Assembly (NCBI GenBank): GCA_024682215.1
Contig: JAIKZM010000213.1
Span: 1-54,805, forward strand
Source of the DNA: Saccharofermentans sp.
GTDB lineage: Bacteria; Bacillota; Clostridia; Saccharofermentanales; Saccharofermentanaceae
Direction: 5' to 3'
Length of the DNA stretch: 54,805 nucleotides
Shown here: positions 46,047 to 54,736 of the stretch, piece by piece
Position numbering within the stretch: position 1 is the stretch's first letter
How the letters are laid out: each line of letters starts with the position of its first letter
Notes under the pieces: model-generated
What the model was told of the DNA's origin: nothing
Seen by the model: only the letters and a program-made list of their open reading frames with translations
Databases searched by the model: none
Position numbers and translations under genes: made by a program

Positions 46047-49000
46047 TTATTTCTTGATCCTTATGATGTAGTATTCACCCGGCTGGAGGTTATTTCTCCT
46101 GCTCTGTGATCTGAGCGGACTTTCCGTCAGGAGTGTTCCGTTTTGTGAATACCTGAAAACAGTACTTTTCGTACTTCTGATCGCATTGTCGTTTATCAGG
46201 AATGCCTGCTGTGAATTCGATGCATTCGTTATGATCATAAGATAATCCGTTCCGTTGTAGAACACCGCATAAGAACACAGGCCGCGGAATGCTTCAGCTT
46301 TGCCCTTGTTCGCCGCATCAAGAGGCTCGGCGATATCTACATACAGTTCTTTCCATCCGCGGAAAGAAGCAAAAACGTTCGATACTCTCATGGCTTCAAT
46401 GAACCCGGTGGAATTGATAAACATCGAATCATCAGTGTAAGCAGCCGGTCTGAAACTGACTCCCGCATCGAAAAGGAACATCTCGGCAAATGCCGATTTG
46501 TCGGATATCAGGAGCGATGCGATCTTACCGGCGTTAAGTCCGTCACCCACCGTGATCGAATTGATGTATTCGCCCTTGTTTCCGCTGGAGTCAACACGGG
46601 GCACATCGTACTGCGCAACCGAGAATGCAGTTTCCATATTGCCGATGAAAGTAGCGTTCTGATCATCGTTCTCGATCACAAGAGGCATCGTGTGGCTGTC
46701 TGCCGATGACATCATTACGCCGCCGTCATATTTCATTCCGTCAAGGAAGATTACCTTGTCCTTTATGTCGGTGAAGTATTCTGACTTCGAGAACATTGAT
46801 ATGACGAAATTGACGTATGCAGCTCTCTGTGTGTCGCTGATAAAGAAACCTTCACTGTCATTGATCTCAAAATAGATGTGATCGAAACGGCGTGTCCACG
46901 GCATTGCCGTACCGTTGTCGATCCTCTTTTTGCCGTAAACGGAAGATACGGAACCGCACAGATATTCCAGGAAGTTGTTCACGCTGCTTGCAGTCGCACA
47001 GGAACCTATCTTGAACCATGGCGAAGAACTGCAGTTATTGACCATTCTAAGGCTGTCCTCCAGCGAATTGCATACCGAAACACGCTTGAGCTTGCCTCCG
47101 ATCTCACATTCGGCTGAGATCGAGTTGTCGCTCATTCCGTAGAAAGAGGTCGCGGAAAATCCGGATGAAGCAAGATTCAGGTTTCCAAGCCTTATTGCTG
47201 CGGGGCTGCCGGTCTTGATGACTTCCTGATAATGCGTGGGTATTCCGGCCGTACGGTATGAATCCGGGCCGAGATATACGTTATCCGCATAGAGTGTTCC
47301 GTTGCCTTCAAAAGCAATGTTGACGCGGATCTCCTCGTTATTCTTTATCATCTGGTCATTAACGGCAAAAACATAGTCATACTGCTTATAAGACGTTGTC
47401 ACCTTGTTTACGGTCATGCCTGTCTTTCCGAAAGTCTTCCCTTCCAGCCAAAACTGAACCTTGCCCGAATGATCGGGTGACTTAAGCCATACGCTGAGCC
47501 TGTAGAAAATGTCGGCTTTGAAAGAATCAGATGAAAGACCGCTGAGCTTCTGAGAAAGGACATGTACGCCTCCGCCGTTTCCGGATATCCTCGCGCAGCC
47601 GGTACCGCTGTAAGACGAGTTGGACAGGGAAAGCACTGTTCCTTCGCCGTAAACATCCCACGAATCATTTCCCGCGATATGCCACTGATCCTTGGAGCCG
47701 TTTTCGACTGAACCTCCGAAAGAACTGCTCTCTTCTCCAATAAAGATAATGTCATCGGCCATTATGGCTCCCTCGGGAACGTTGCCGCTAACATCGATCT
47801 CAGAAAGGACCTGGGCCCTGTAGATACCCTTTCCCGAATCAAAGACAATCTTATCTGAATAGTGTCCGAGGATACGCTCTACCATGACGTTTTCGGAAGT
47901 AAACGTACTGACTGTTCCCGCATTACGGTCGATCGTGACTGCTTTCCCGTTATTGTGCGGTGCAACGATCAGACCTGAATCTGAAAGCGTGATCGAAACA
48001 GGAATGTCCGCATGCAAAAGAGGCGATGAAGATTCATTAATGCTTATACCGTCTTTTGAAACATCAACATAGACAACGATGCCGCTCTCATTGATGAAGC
48101 AGGCTTTGCCGTTTCTTCCCGCGGAAGCTGTGATCTTTTCCTGGAGCGCCTTTGATGAGCCAGCGTGTCCGAAAACGATACCGTTTGAAGATGTGTAAAG
48201 ATCACCGGAAACGGTTACCGCAATGAAACCTGTATCAAACGAAAGAAACTTCGAGATCCCGGATAATGACGAGATCTTTGAATAATAGACTTTGCCTTCA
48301 CACACGCTGACAACCGTACCGTCACCGAAGGCTGCAGCTGCCGTTTTCCCGACTGCGCCGCTGCCTGCAAAGACAGACTGGCTTAGATCCCTGGTTTCCG
48401 TAATGCTTCCTTCGGTCTTGGCCAGATTAAAGTTCTTTCCGTCCGAAGAAAGATATATCTTTCCGTCTTTGGAAATGGCCATGACATACGAATCTGCGCA
48501 TGCGATATCCATAAAGCTTTCATTGCTGCTTACCCTGCCGGCCAGCTGCTGGCTGGTAATGTCGTAAAGAATGAATCCTTCCTGCGTGAGTGCACAGACC
48601 GTACCGCCGAAACCGCATACTTTCACGATGGAATCTTCACCGTAAAGTCCCCTGATATCGTCAAGCGGAGTTACTGCTCCGAGCCTGGCAGGCTCAAACC
48701 CGGTTATGTTTCCCGAGTATTTCTCGTTCATGACTCCGTCAGCATCGATCGAGACGATACGAACAAGTGACCCTGTAGCTGTATTGCCGTCAAAGCCGCT
48801 GCTTAAGACCGAATCAGGTTTAAGATATACCGCGTTTCCGGAGTTGCCCGCAACGAGCATGCTGTAATACTTGCTGCAGCTCTCAAAAGACGGATCGCAT
48901 ATCATGTTTACATTGGGTATGAGTTCAGCATTCACGCCGGTTCCGGCAGCGGTATCACCGCCATCGGTCTCGGTAGCGGTAACCGTGACAAGTTCAGATC

Positions 49001-49142
49001 TGTAACTGAAGAAACCAATACCGACCATAAACACAGCGGCAGCGAGCAAAATGGCTACCACCGTGATCACATATACGGCAAACTTTCTTCTCTTTGAGTG
49101 CCCGATTCTGAAGAGATCCGACTTACTCAACGCTGACCACAC
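46047..49142 (-). CDS. Giant membrane-anchored protein with CBM-like and glycosidase-like regions
   Basis: 1031 residues, family not recognised. Cytoplasmic basic start, membrane anchor at about 21-46, then extracellular. Residues 90-450 show beta-rich repeats with Asp-box-like motifs (LSSDGKNF, TSSNGIVF), suggesting a propeller. Residues 474-626 resemble a CBM4/9-type jelly roll (YSGTGCARISG, YRLSVWLKSPDHSG, TLYADNVYLGP). Residues 640-945 look like a TIM-barrel glycosidase relative (SSPWFKIGSCATASSVNNFLEYL, FDHIYFEINDSEG), and the end resembles a glycosidase beta-sandwich (DYLMIITNAS, YYIIRIKK). Where GH51-like enzymes have an EIGNE-type acid/base, this reads EIND, so activity may be lost. 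GTG start after AGGG; it overlaps the CPBP gene by 20 bases. Confidence 0.7.
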   Translation of the reverse strand: MWSALSKSDLFRIGHSKRRKFAVYVITVVAILLAAAVFMVGIGFFSYRSELVTVTATETDGGDTAAGTGVNAELIPNVNMICDPSFESCSKYYSMLVAGNSGNAVYLKPDSVLSSGFDGNTATGSLVRIVSIDADGVMNEKYSGNITGFEPARLGAVTPLDDIRGLYGEDSIVKVCGFGGTVCALTQEGFILYDITSQQLAGRVSSNESFMDIACADSYVMAISKDGKIYLSSDGKNFNLAKTEGSITETRDLSQSVFAGSGAVGKTAAAAFGDGTVVSVCEGKVYYSKISSLSGISKFLSFDTGFIAVTVSGDLYTSSNGIVFGHAGSSKALQEKITASAGRNGKACFINESGIVVYVDVSKDGISINESSSPLLHADIPVSITLSDSGLIVAPHNNGKAVTIDRNAGTVSTFTSENVMVERILGHYSDKIVFDSGKGIYRAQVLSEIDVSGNVPEGAIMADDIIFIGEESSSFGGSVENGSKDQWHIAGNDSWDVYGEGTVLSLSNSSYSGTGCARISGNGGGVHVLSQKLSGLSSDSFKADIFYRLSVWLKSPDHSGKVQFWLEGKTFGKTGMTVNKVTTSYKQYDYVFAVNDQMIKNNEEIRVNIAFEGNGTLYADNVYLGPDSYRTAGIPTHYQEVIKTGSPAAIRLGNLNLASSGFSATSFYGMSDNSISAECEIGGKLKRVSVCNSLEDSLRMVNNCSSSPWFKIGSCATASSVNNFLEYLCGSVSSVYGKKRIDNGTAMPWTRRFDHIYFEINDSEGFFISDTQRAAYVNFVISMFSKSEYFTDIKDKVIFLDGMKYDGGVMMSSADSHTMPLVIENDDQNATFIGNMETAFSVAQYDVPRVDSSGNKGEYINSITVGDGLNAGKIASLLISDKSAFAEMFLFDAGVSFRPAAYTDDSMFINSTGFIEAMRVSNVFASFRGWKELYVDIAEPLDAANKGKAEAFRGLCSYAVFYNGTDYLMIITNASNSQQAFLINDNAIRSTKSTVFRYSQNGTLLTESPLRSQSRRNNLQPGEYYIIRIKK

Positions 49143-50010
49143 TTTCGCCCTGCTTTAGACGGCGCTTTCTGGATATGCGTGCCATTGCCAGCAAAGCAAG
49201 TCCTGCAGGGACCATCATGAGTATGCAAATTATGTTGAAGTTCATAATGACTTCGTTTCTGACATCTGAAGGAACGCCAAGCTGCCTGATCTTGAGGAGA
49301 TCGCCGATGCCGGATCCGACAATGTTGAAGATCGAATGCATGATGATGCTCGTAAAGATGTTTTCAGTGTAATAGTAGCATGCTGTGAGTATCATTCCGC
49401 AGACGATCGCGTATGCCGTATGGATCGAAACGCGGTGCATTATTCCGAAGATCAGGGCCGTAAACACCATTGAAAAAAACGGATTCATCTTTCTTCTAAG
49501 CACGCCGAATACTGCGCCTCTGAAGATAAGCTCCTCCTCTATGGGAACGATAAAGCAAAGTGTTATCAGATAGCAGATTGTATCCCAGAGAGGCACTTGA
49601 GACTGCTCGACACCGGAATATCTGTCAACAGCCTGCCTGTACTGGTCCATCTCATTCGAAAACGATTTGATGTACTCTGCTATCCTATCGGAAACCATGA
49701 TAAAGGTATCAACAAATCCGAGCATTCCGATGGCAACGACAACTGCCAGCAAAATCTCGACCCATGTGACCTTTTTCATCTGAAGGACAGGTCTTCTTAT
49801 CTTTTTGCATATTATGAAAAACGCACCGAAAAACAAGGTATTGGCTATAGCTGCCAATGCCGAATAGGCACCCTTGTAGATACCGGTGTCGATCCCGGCA
49901 TTCTTGAATCCCATCATTATGAAGAGATCAAGGCAAATAAAGATAAAAACAAGCGCTACAGCCAGTCCTATGGCAAAGAGCCATCCGGATGCTTTCTCCA
50001 TGAATTTCAT
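49123..50010 (-). CDS. CPBP-family intramembrane metalloprotease (second copy)
   Basis: 295 residues, about eight membrane helices. Motif 1 EEELIFRG (158-165) and motif 2 FGIMH (188-192) mark it as a CPBP protease. It starts in an ATGA overlap with the preceding DUF1292 gene and ends inside the start of the giant anchored protein, so translational coupling with that protein is likely. A role in its maturation is a reasonable guess only. Confidence 0.88.
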   Translation of the reverse strand: MKFMEKASGWLFAIGLAVALVFIFICLDLFIMMGFKNAGIDTGIYKGAYSALAAIANTLFFGAFFIICKKIRRPVLQMKKVTWVEILLAVVVAIGMLGFVDTFIMVSDRIAEYIKSFSNEMDQYRQAVDRYSGVEQSQVPLWDTICYLITLCFIVPIEEELIFRGAVFGVLRRKMNPFFSMVFTALIFGIMHRVSIHTAYAIVCGMILTACYYYTENIFTSIIMHSIFNIVGSGIGDLLKIRQLGVPSDVRNEVIMNFNIICILMMVPAGLALLAMARISRKRRLKQGESVVSVE

Positions 50011-50432
50011 TCGGCCGCACTTTCCGCTGACGCAACGCCGTTCCTGGTCTTGTCATCAGGTACACGCGAAGCATAAAACCTGCGCATGAAACATACGAAA
50101 GCGCGGTCAAGCTCATCCTTATCCTTTATCGAATACAGGATCTGGTCACCTTTCGGTGAACGGCCGGCGCGCATGATAACAAGTTCCGGCGGAGTATGGC
50201 TGCCATTATCCGGAACAAAATTGTACATGACGAAATACTCGGATTTCTGCAGTAGAAATGAATCTATAACCGAGAGATAGTACTCTTTGTGGCTGTATGC
50301 GTCACGTATTACCAAAAGGTCATCGTTGGTGTTGGACTTCAGGTTCTCACCGGCCTGTCTGGCCTTCTGAGCTTCCCTGATAGCCTTCTTCTTACGAAGA
50401 CCCGCGGGTTTGTTACTCGTCTGATTCTTCAT
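50007..50432 (-). CDS. DUF1292-like protein, divergent copy
   Basis: 141 residues from the ATG at 50432 (after GGGG). Shares with the upstream YrzB-like protein the order LLVIRDAYSHKEYYLSVIDSF ... PELVIMRAGRS ... ILYSIKDKDELDRAFVCFMRRFY, which matches DUF1292 but with a basic N-terminal extension (GLRKKKAIREAQKARQ). Overlaps the upstream gene by 20 bases. Function unknown. Confidence 0.7.
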   Translation of the reverse strand: MKNQTSNKPAGLRKKKAIREAQKARQAGENLKSNTNDDLLVIRDAYSHKEYYLSVIDSFLLQKSEYFVMYNFVPDNGSHTPPELVIMRAGRSPKGDQILYSIKDKDELDRAFVCFMRRFYASRVPDDKTRNGVASAESAAE

Positions 50433-50778
50433 CGTCCCCGTAGAGCTCATCGCAGAGCTTGTCGTAATAATCGTAGATTACGTCCGCTTCCTTATCCGTG
50501 AGGGTCTGGAGCATTTCATCACCGTCAACGGTAACTGTTTCCATGATCACGTATTCGTAATCGGCATCGGGATCCTCTGTAGGCTGGAGAAGAACGATGT
50601 ATTCCTTGCCGTTCATGTTGAATGTATCATTGACGATGAACTCGATATCCTCACCTGTCTCCTCATCGGTCAGGGTGATGGTGCGGTCCATGTCAACATC
50701 CATCTCGGCAATGGCGTTAAGGAGCTCATCCTTGCTGTTAACGGGCTCACTCTGGTTCATATCTTTATCTTCAGACAT
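50413..50778 (-). CDS. yrzB: DUF1292 protein (YrzB-like)
   Basis: 121 residues, very acidic. ITLTDEETGEDIEFIVNDTFNMNGKEYIVLLQP with DADYEYVIMETVTVDGDEMLQTLTDKE is the classic DUF1292 pattern. It is conserved next to ireB and ruvX across Firmicutes. AGAAGGAG lies eight bases before the ATG. Function not established. Confidence 0.92.
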   Translation of the reverse strand: MSEDKDMNQSEPVNSKDELLNAIAEMDVDMDRTITLTDEETGEDIEFIVNDTFNMNGKEYIVLLQPTEDPDADYEYVIMETVTVDGDEMLQTLTDKEADVIYDYYDKLCDELYGDDEESDE

Positions 50779-50814
50779 AATTATTACTCCTTCTCAAATA
50801 AAAAATAATAATTA

Positions 50815-51243
50815 TTATAGCATATCGAGATATTCCTGCAGAATTATCTCTGCGGCAACCTGGTCAATAACCTTTTTTTGCTTTTTTGCCTTGATGTTAC
50901 AGTCATGAAGATATCTTGAAGCGATCACCGTGGTGAAGCGCTCGTCCTTATATACCGGCTCGATCCCGCAGGCTTCCTTGAGCTTGGCGCCAAAAGCCTC
51001 GGCTTTTTCCTCTGTCTCGGACCTTGTGCCGTCAGTCCTGGAAGGCTTGCCGAGAACGATCGCGTTAACGTTCATTTCCCTGATGATCTCACAGATACGG
51101 TTGATTGCCCAAGAGTCGTCAACGCCGTTCCAGTTAACGGTCTCATATCCTCTTGCGATTATCCTGGTTTCATCAGAAAGTGCGACTCCGATATGTTTCA
51201 TACCGAAATCGATGCCCATAATACGCCCTGCGGGTTTAGCCAT
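50815..51243 (-). CDS. ruvX: Holliday-junction resolvase-like RuvX/YqgF
   Basis: 142 residues, RNase H-like fold. Asp12 in GRIMGIDFGMKHIGVAL, the conserved VLGKPSRTDGTRSE block, EPVYKDERFTT and the C-terminal Asp in KKVIDQVAAEIILQEYL are present. The family is tied to 16S rRNA 5'-end maturation and possibly DNA junction cleavage. Follows ireB by 23 bases. Confidence 0.95.
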   Translation of the reverse strand: MAKPAGRIMGIDFGMKHIGVALSDETRIIARGYETVNWNGVDDSWAINRICEIIREMNVNAIVLGKPSRTDGTRSETEEKAEAFGAKLKEACGIEPVYKDERFTTVIASRYLHDCNIKAKKQKKVIDQVAAEIILQEYLDML

Positions 51244-51266
51244 TAATTATTCCTCGTGAAAAAAGA

Positions 51267-51515
51267 TCACAGCCTTGAGCAGTAATCGTTGATTATGACC
51301 TCGAGAAGCTCGTCGCGGTCGATTCTCTTGATAAGGCCTCTTGCGCCCTTGTAATTCGTGATATAGGTAGGATCGCCCGAAATAAAATAACCCACCAGCT
51401 GATTGATGGGGTTATATCCCTTCTCTTTAAGGGCTGAAAGCACATAAGTCATCAGCGCATGTACATCCGCTGTCCTGTCGCCCGAGAGATTAAATTTTGC
51501 GGTACTGTCTTCCAA
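51267..51515 (-). CDS. ireB: IreB-family regulatory phosphoprotein
   Basis: 82 residues. DVHALMTYVLSALKEKGYNPINQLVGYFISGDPTYITNYKGARGLIKRIDRDELLE is nearly invariant in DUF965/IreB. IreB is a phosphorylation target of the PASTA kinase IreK in Enterococcus. The start is TTG (51515) with GGAGG six bases upstream. N-terminal Ser/Thr residues (EDSTAKF) match the usual phosphosite zone. Confidence 0.95.
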   Translation of the reverse strand: MEDSTAKFNLSGDRTADVHALMTYVLSALKEKGYNPINQLVGYFISGDPTYITNYKGARGLIKRIDRDELLEVIINDYCSRL

Positions 51516-51554
51516 AGCTGTCCTCCGGTGAAGGGAAAATCCTTCTACACTTGT

Positions 51555-51585
51555 ATATTAGCACATTTGGGCATTGAAATGTAAA
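51555..51585 (-). promoter_or_regulatory. Possible ireB promoter
   Basis: Minus strand TAATAT (51555-51560) with TTTACA (51580-51585) at 19 bases, or TACATT at 17. The 84-base gap after mtaB is otherwise without a gene. Confidence 0.3.
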
Positions 51586-51599
51586 GTTTCTTTATAAAA

Positions 51600-52910
51600 T
51601 TAAAGAGTGACTTTGAGGACAATACCGGCTCCGTTACTTCCCGTAACAGTGCCGCTGATGATGTCGCCCGGGGCAGGGATCCTTATTCCGTCAGGGATAA
51701 CCGCATCCGCCCTGACATAATTCCGGGTATAGCCTGAAGCAGTATTACCGCTCACTTTTTCAACAAGAATATCAGCCGAACTGCCGGTCATGTTTTCAGC
51801 AAATTTTGAAGAAAGATCAGATGCAAGAGCAAGAAGCCTTGTTTCCCTCTGCTTTTTGACCTCCGGACCGACCTGCTCCATTTCGGCGGCTTTGGTTCCT
51901 TTTCTGAGCGAATACGGGAAAACATGGATCCTTGCAAATCCCATCTTCTCCGCAAATCTCATGGTATCCTCGAACTCCTCATCCGTCTCGCCGGGAAAAC
52001 CTACGATTATGTCGGTCGTCAGTGACATATCGGGAAAACGCTCTCTGAGGCGTTCCACGCGCGATGCATAGCCTTTGGAGTCATAGTGCCTGTTCATCCT
52101 CTTAAGGACACTGTCAGAGCCGCTCTGGAGCGAAAGATGGAACGACGGGCAGAAATGCTTTAATCCGGCAAGCGCGTCAATGAATTCATCAGTCATGGAG
52201 ATAGGCTCAAGCGAACCGAGGCGCAGACGTTCAATCCCTTCTACCGAATCGATATCCTTTAGCAGCGATGCCAGAGACATGATGCCTTCCCCTCTTTCCT
52301 TGCCGTATGAACAAAGGTGGATGCCTGACACGATAATTTCTTTGAAGCCGCTCTTTGCAAGATATTCAGCTTCCTTAATGCAGGATTCCGGACTTCTGCT
52401 GGCTACCCTTCCCCTTGCGAAAGGAATGATGCAGTATGTGCAGAACGAATCGCATCCGTCTTCTATCTTCATGAATGCCCGGCAGCCTTCGGGAGACAAT
52501 ACGCTTCCGAAGTCATGGTATTCATCCTTCTTTGAAACTGCGGGTCTTATGTGATCCTGCTCATGAACGAGGGCCTTTTTCTCTGCGAAAAGCTTTTCCG
52601 CCCTGTCAACAATGGTAAGACGTTCCTTGGTACCGGCGATTATGTCCGCGGCGACCTTGCCGTCCGTGGTCTCTGCCGAGCATCCTGCGGCAACGACGAT
52701 AGTGCCGGGATTGAGCCTGGCCATTCTTCTGAGCATCTGCCTGGATTTCCTGTCTGCCTCGCTGGTGACCGAGCATGTGTTGACCACACAGCAATCGGCA
52801 TCTTCAGGTTTTTCGGCCAGTTCATGACCGCGCCCGAGGAACATGCTCCTCAAGGCGTCAGTCTCGTACTGGTTGACCCTGCATCCTAATGTCAGGAAAT
52901 AGACCTTCAT
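51600..52910 (-). CDS. mtaB: tRNA t6A37 methylthiotransferase MtaB
   Basis: 436 residues. UPF0004 domain cysteines Cys10 (LGCRVNQYE), Cys46 (NTCSVTSEA) and Cys77 (AAGCSAE), radical-SAM cluster Cys153-x3-Cys157-x2-Cys160 (CDSFCTYC), and a C-terminal TRAM domain. Inserts a methylthio group at C2 of t6A37 using two 4Fe-4S clusters. The C-RVNQYE form marks MtaB rather than MiaB. Follows aspS by 10 bases, with no obvious ribosome binding site of its own. Confidence 0.95.
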   Translation of the reverse strand: MKVYFLTLGCRVNQYETDALRSMFLGRGHELAEKPEDADCCVVNTCSVTSEADRKSRQMLRRMARLNPGTIVVAAGCSAETTDGKVAADIIAGTKERLTIVDRAEKLFAEKKALVHEQDHIRPAVSKKDEYHDFGSVLSPEGCRAFMKIEDGCDSFCTYCIIPFARGRVASRSPESCIKEAEYLAKSGFKEIIVSGIHLCSYGKERGEGIMSLASLLKDIDSVEGIERLRLGSLEPISMTDEFIDALAGLKHFCPSFHLSLQSGSDSVLKRMNRHYDSKGYASRVERLRERFPDMSLTTDIIVGFPGETDEEFEDTMRFAEKMGFARIHVFPYSLRKGTKAAEMEQVGPEVKKQRETRLLALASDLSSKFAENMTGSSADILVEKVSGNTASGYTRNYVRADAVIPDGIRIPAPGDIISGTVTGSNGAGIVLKVTL

Positions 52911-52920
52911 CAGCCAAAGG

Positions 52921-54669
52921 TTACTGTCTGACCTTGATGTGGACCTCCCTGAGCTGCTGCTCGGTTACGTCACCGGGCGCGCCGCACAAAAGATCCTGTG
53001 CATTTCCGTTCATCGGGAAAGCGATAACTTCCCTGATGTTCTCTTCGCCTCTTAAGATCATGATCATTCGGTCAACACCGGGAGCCATGCCTGCGTGCGG
53101 AGGTGCACCAAACTGGAATGCGCTGTAGAGCGCACCGAACTTGGTCTTGAGTTCTTCCTCGGAATAGCCTGCGATCTCGAATGCTTTCTTCATGATCTCA
53201 AGGTCATGGTTTCTTACAGCACCGGAAGAAAGCTCGATACCGTTGCAAACGATATCATACTGGTATGCGAGGATCTCGCCGGGTTCCTTTGTATTGAGCG
53301 CCTCAAGGCCGCCCTGCGGCATCGAGAACGGATTGTGCGTGAAGATGTATTTGTGTGTCTCGGGATCCTTTTCGTACATGGGGAAATCGTTGACGAAACA
53401 GAATCTGAAAGCATTCTTCTCAATGAGGTCGAGACGCTTTCCGAGCTCGTTTCTGATGGCTCCTGCGCACTCGTTTGCCTTAGCTTCGTTGTCAGCGATG
53501 AAGAAGATCGTGTCGCCTGCCTGAAGCTTTGCGAGTTCCGCGAACTCACCCTTCATTTCATCGGGAATGAACTTGTCGATAGGTCCCTTGTATGTCATGT
53601 CATCGAGGACCTCGAGGTAACCTAAGCCGCCCATTCCGAGGTCATCCTGTGCATACTTGAGCATCTTCTCATGCTGACCCTTGGAGAGCTTTGCATGAAC
53701 GTTGATCGCTCTTACCGTCTTGCCGTGGAAAGGCTTGAAAGTGCATCTCGAGAAGAATTCCGTTACGTCAATGATCCTGAGCGGGTTACGGAGGTCGGGC
53801 TTATCCGAACCGAATTCGAGCATAGCCTGCTTGTAAGGGATTACCGGGTAAGGTGCCGCGGTAACCTTTGCGCCCTCGGGTGCAAACTTCTCGAAAGCGG
53901 CTGTGAGGACTTCCTCACCTGCCCTGAAAACATCTTCCTGTGTAGCAAAGCTCATCTCAAAGTCGAGCTGGTAGAATTCTCCCGGAGACCTGTCTGCTCT
54001 TGCATCCTCGTCTCTGAAGCAGGGAGCGATCTGGAAATACTTATCAAAACCGGAAACCATGAGCAGCTGCTTGAACTGCTGAGGAGCCTGCGGAAGAGCA
54101 TAGAACTTGCCCTTGAACTTTCTTGAAGGAACGATGTAGTCTCTTGCGCCCTCAGGTGGAGAACTTGTAAGGATAGGAGTCTGGATCTCGAGGAATCCCA
54201 TCTCAGTCATCTTCTGTCTCAGGAAAGCGATGACGTTTGATCTGAAAACGATATTGTCCTTGACCTTCTGGTTTCTCAAGTCGAGATATCTGTACTTGAG
54301 CCTTACGTCTTCCCTGATCTCCTTGGATGTCATGATCTCGAAAGGAAGCTGAGTATAGACCTTTCCGAGAACATCCACCTTGTGAGCCTCAAGTTCGATG
54401 GTACCGGTAGCGATCTTGGGATTGTATGTCTCCTCGTCTCTGTGCTCGATCTTGCCTTCGATGGAAATGGCCTCTTCTTTTACGAGTCCGTCAAGAAGGC
54501 TTGTGTCACGCATAACTACCTGAAGTGTGCCGTACATGTCTCTGAGGTCGATGAATGAGACTCCGCCGTGGTCCCTGATGTTCTCGATCCATCCGCAAAC
54601 ACGTAGTTCGGTTCCGACATCCTGCTCCGTGAGCTCGTTGATGTACTTGTCTCTGTAGATGTTGCTCAT
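52921..54669 (-). CDS. aspS: Aspartyl-tRNA synthetase
   Basis: 582 residues, bacterial-type class IIb with the GAD insertion. OB anticodon domain VCGWIENIRDHGGVSFIDLRD, motif 2 region FRDEDARADRSPGEFYQLDFEMSF, and motif 3 near GAPPHAGMAPGVDRMIMIL. Charges tRNA-Asp. AAAGGAACGG precedes the ATG. Expression is controlled by the T-box leader upstream. Confidence 0.98.
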   Translation of the reverse strand: MSNIYRDKYINELTEQDVGTELRVCGWIENIRDHGGVSFIDLRDMYGTLQVVMRDTSLLDGLVKEEAISIEGKIEHRDEETYNPKIATGTIELEAHKVDVLGKVYTQLPFEIMTSKEIREDVRLKYRYLDLRNQKVKDNIVFRSNVIAFLRQKMTEMGFLEIQTPILTSSPPEGARDYIVPSRKFKGKFYALPQAPQQFKQLLMVSGFDKYFQIAPCFRDEDARADRSPGEFYQLDFEMSFATQEDVFRAGEEVLTAAFEKFAPEGAKVTAAPYPVIPYKQAMLEFGSDKPDLRNPLRIIDVTEFFSRCTFKPFHGKTVRAINVHAKLSKGQHEKMLKYAQDDLGMGGLGYLEVLDDMTYKGPIDKFIPDEMKGEFAELAKLQAGDTIFFIADNEAKANECAGAIRNELGKRLDLIEKNAFRFCFVNDFPMYEKDPETHKYIFTHNPFSMPQGGLEALNTKEPGEILAYQYDIVCNGIELSSGAVRNHDLEIMKKAFEIAGYSEEELKTKFGALYSAFQFGAPPHAGMAPGVDRMIMILRGEENIREVIAFPMNGNAQDLLCGAPGDVTEQQLREVHIKVRQ

Positions 54670-54694
54670 ATCCGTTCCTTTCTATCCGGGGATA

Positions 54695-54736
54695 AACAAA
54701 AACGCCCCGAACTTAAGCTTTCTTAAGTTCAGGACG
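54695..54736 (-). terminator. T-box leader terminator of aspS
   Basis: Minus strand 15-position stem CGTCCTGAACTTAAG (54722-54736) against CTTAAGTTCGGGGCG (54703-54717) with a four-base loop, then TTTTTGTTT. This is the intrinsic terminator that forms when tRNA-Asp is charged. Confidence 0.9.
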
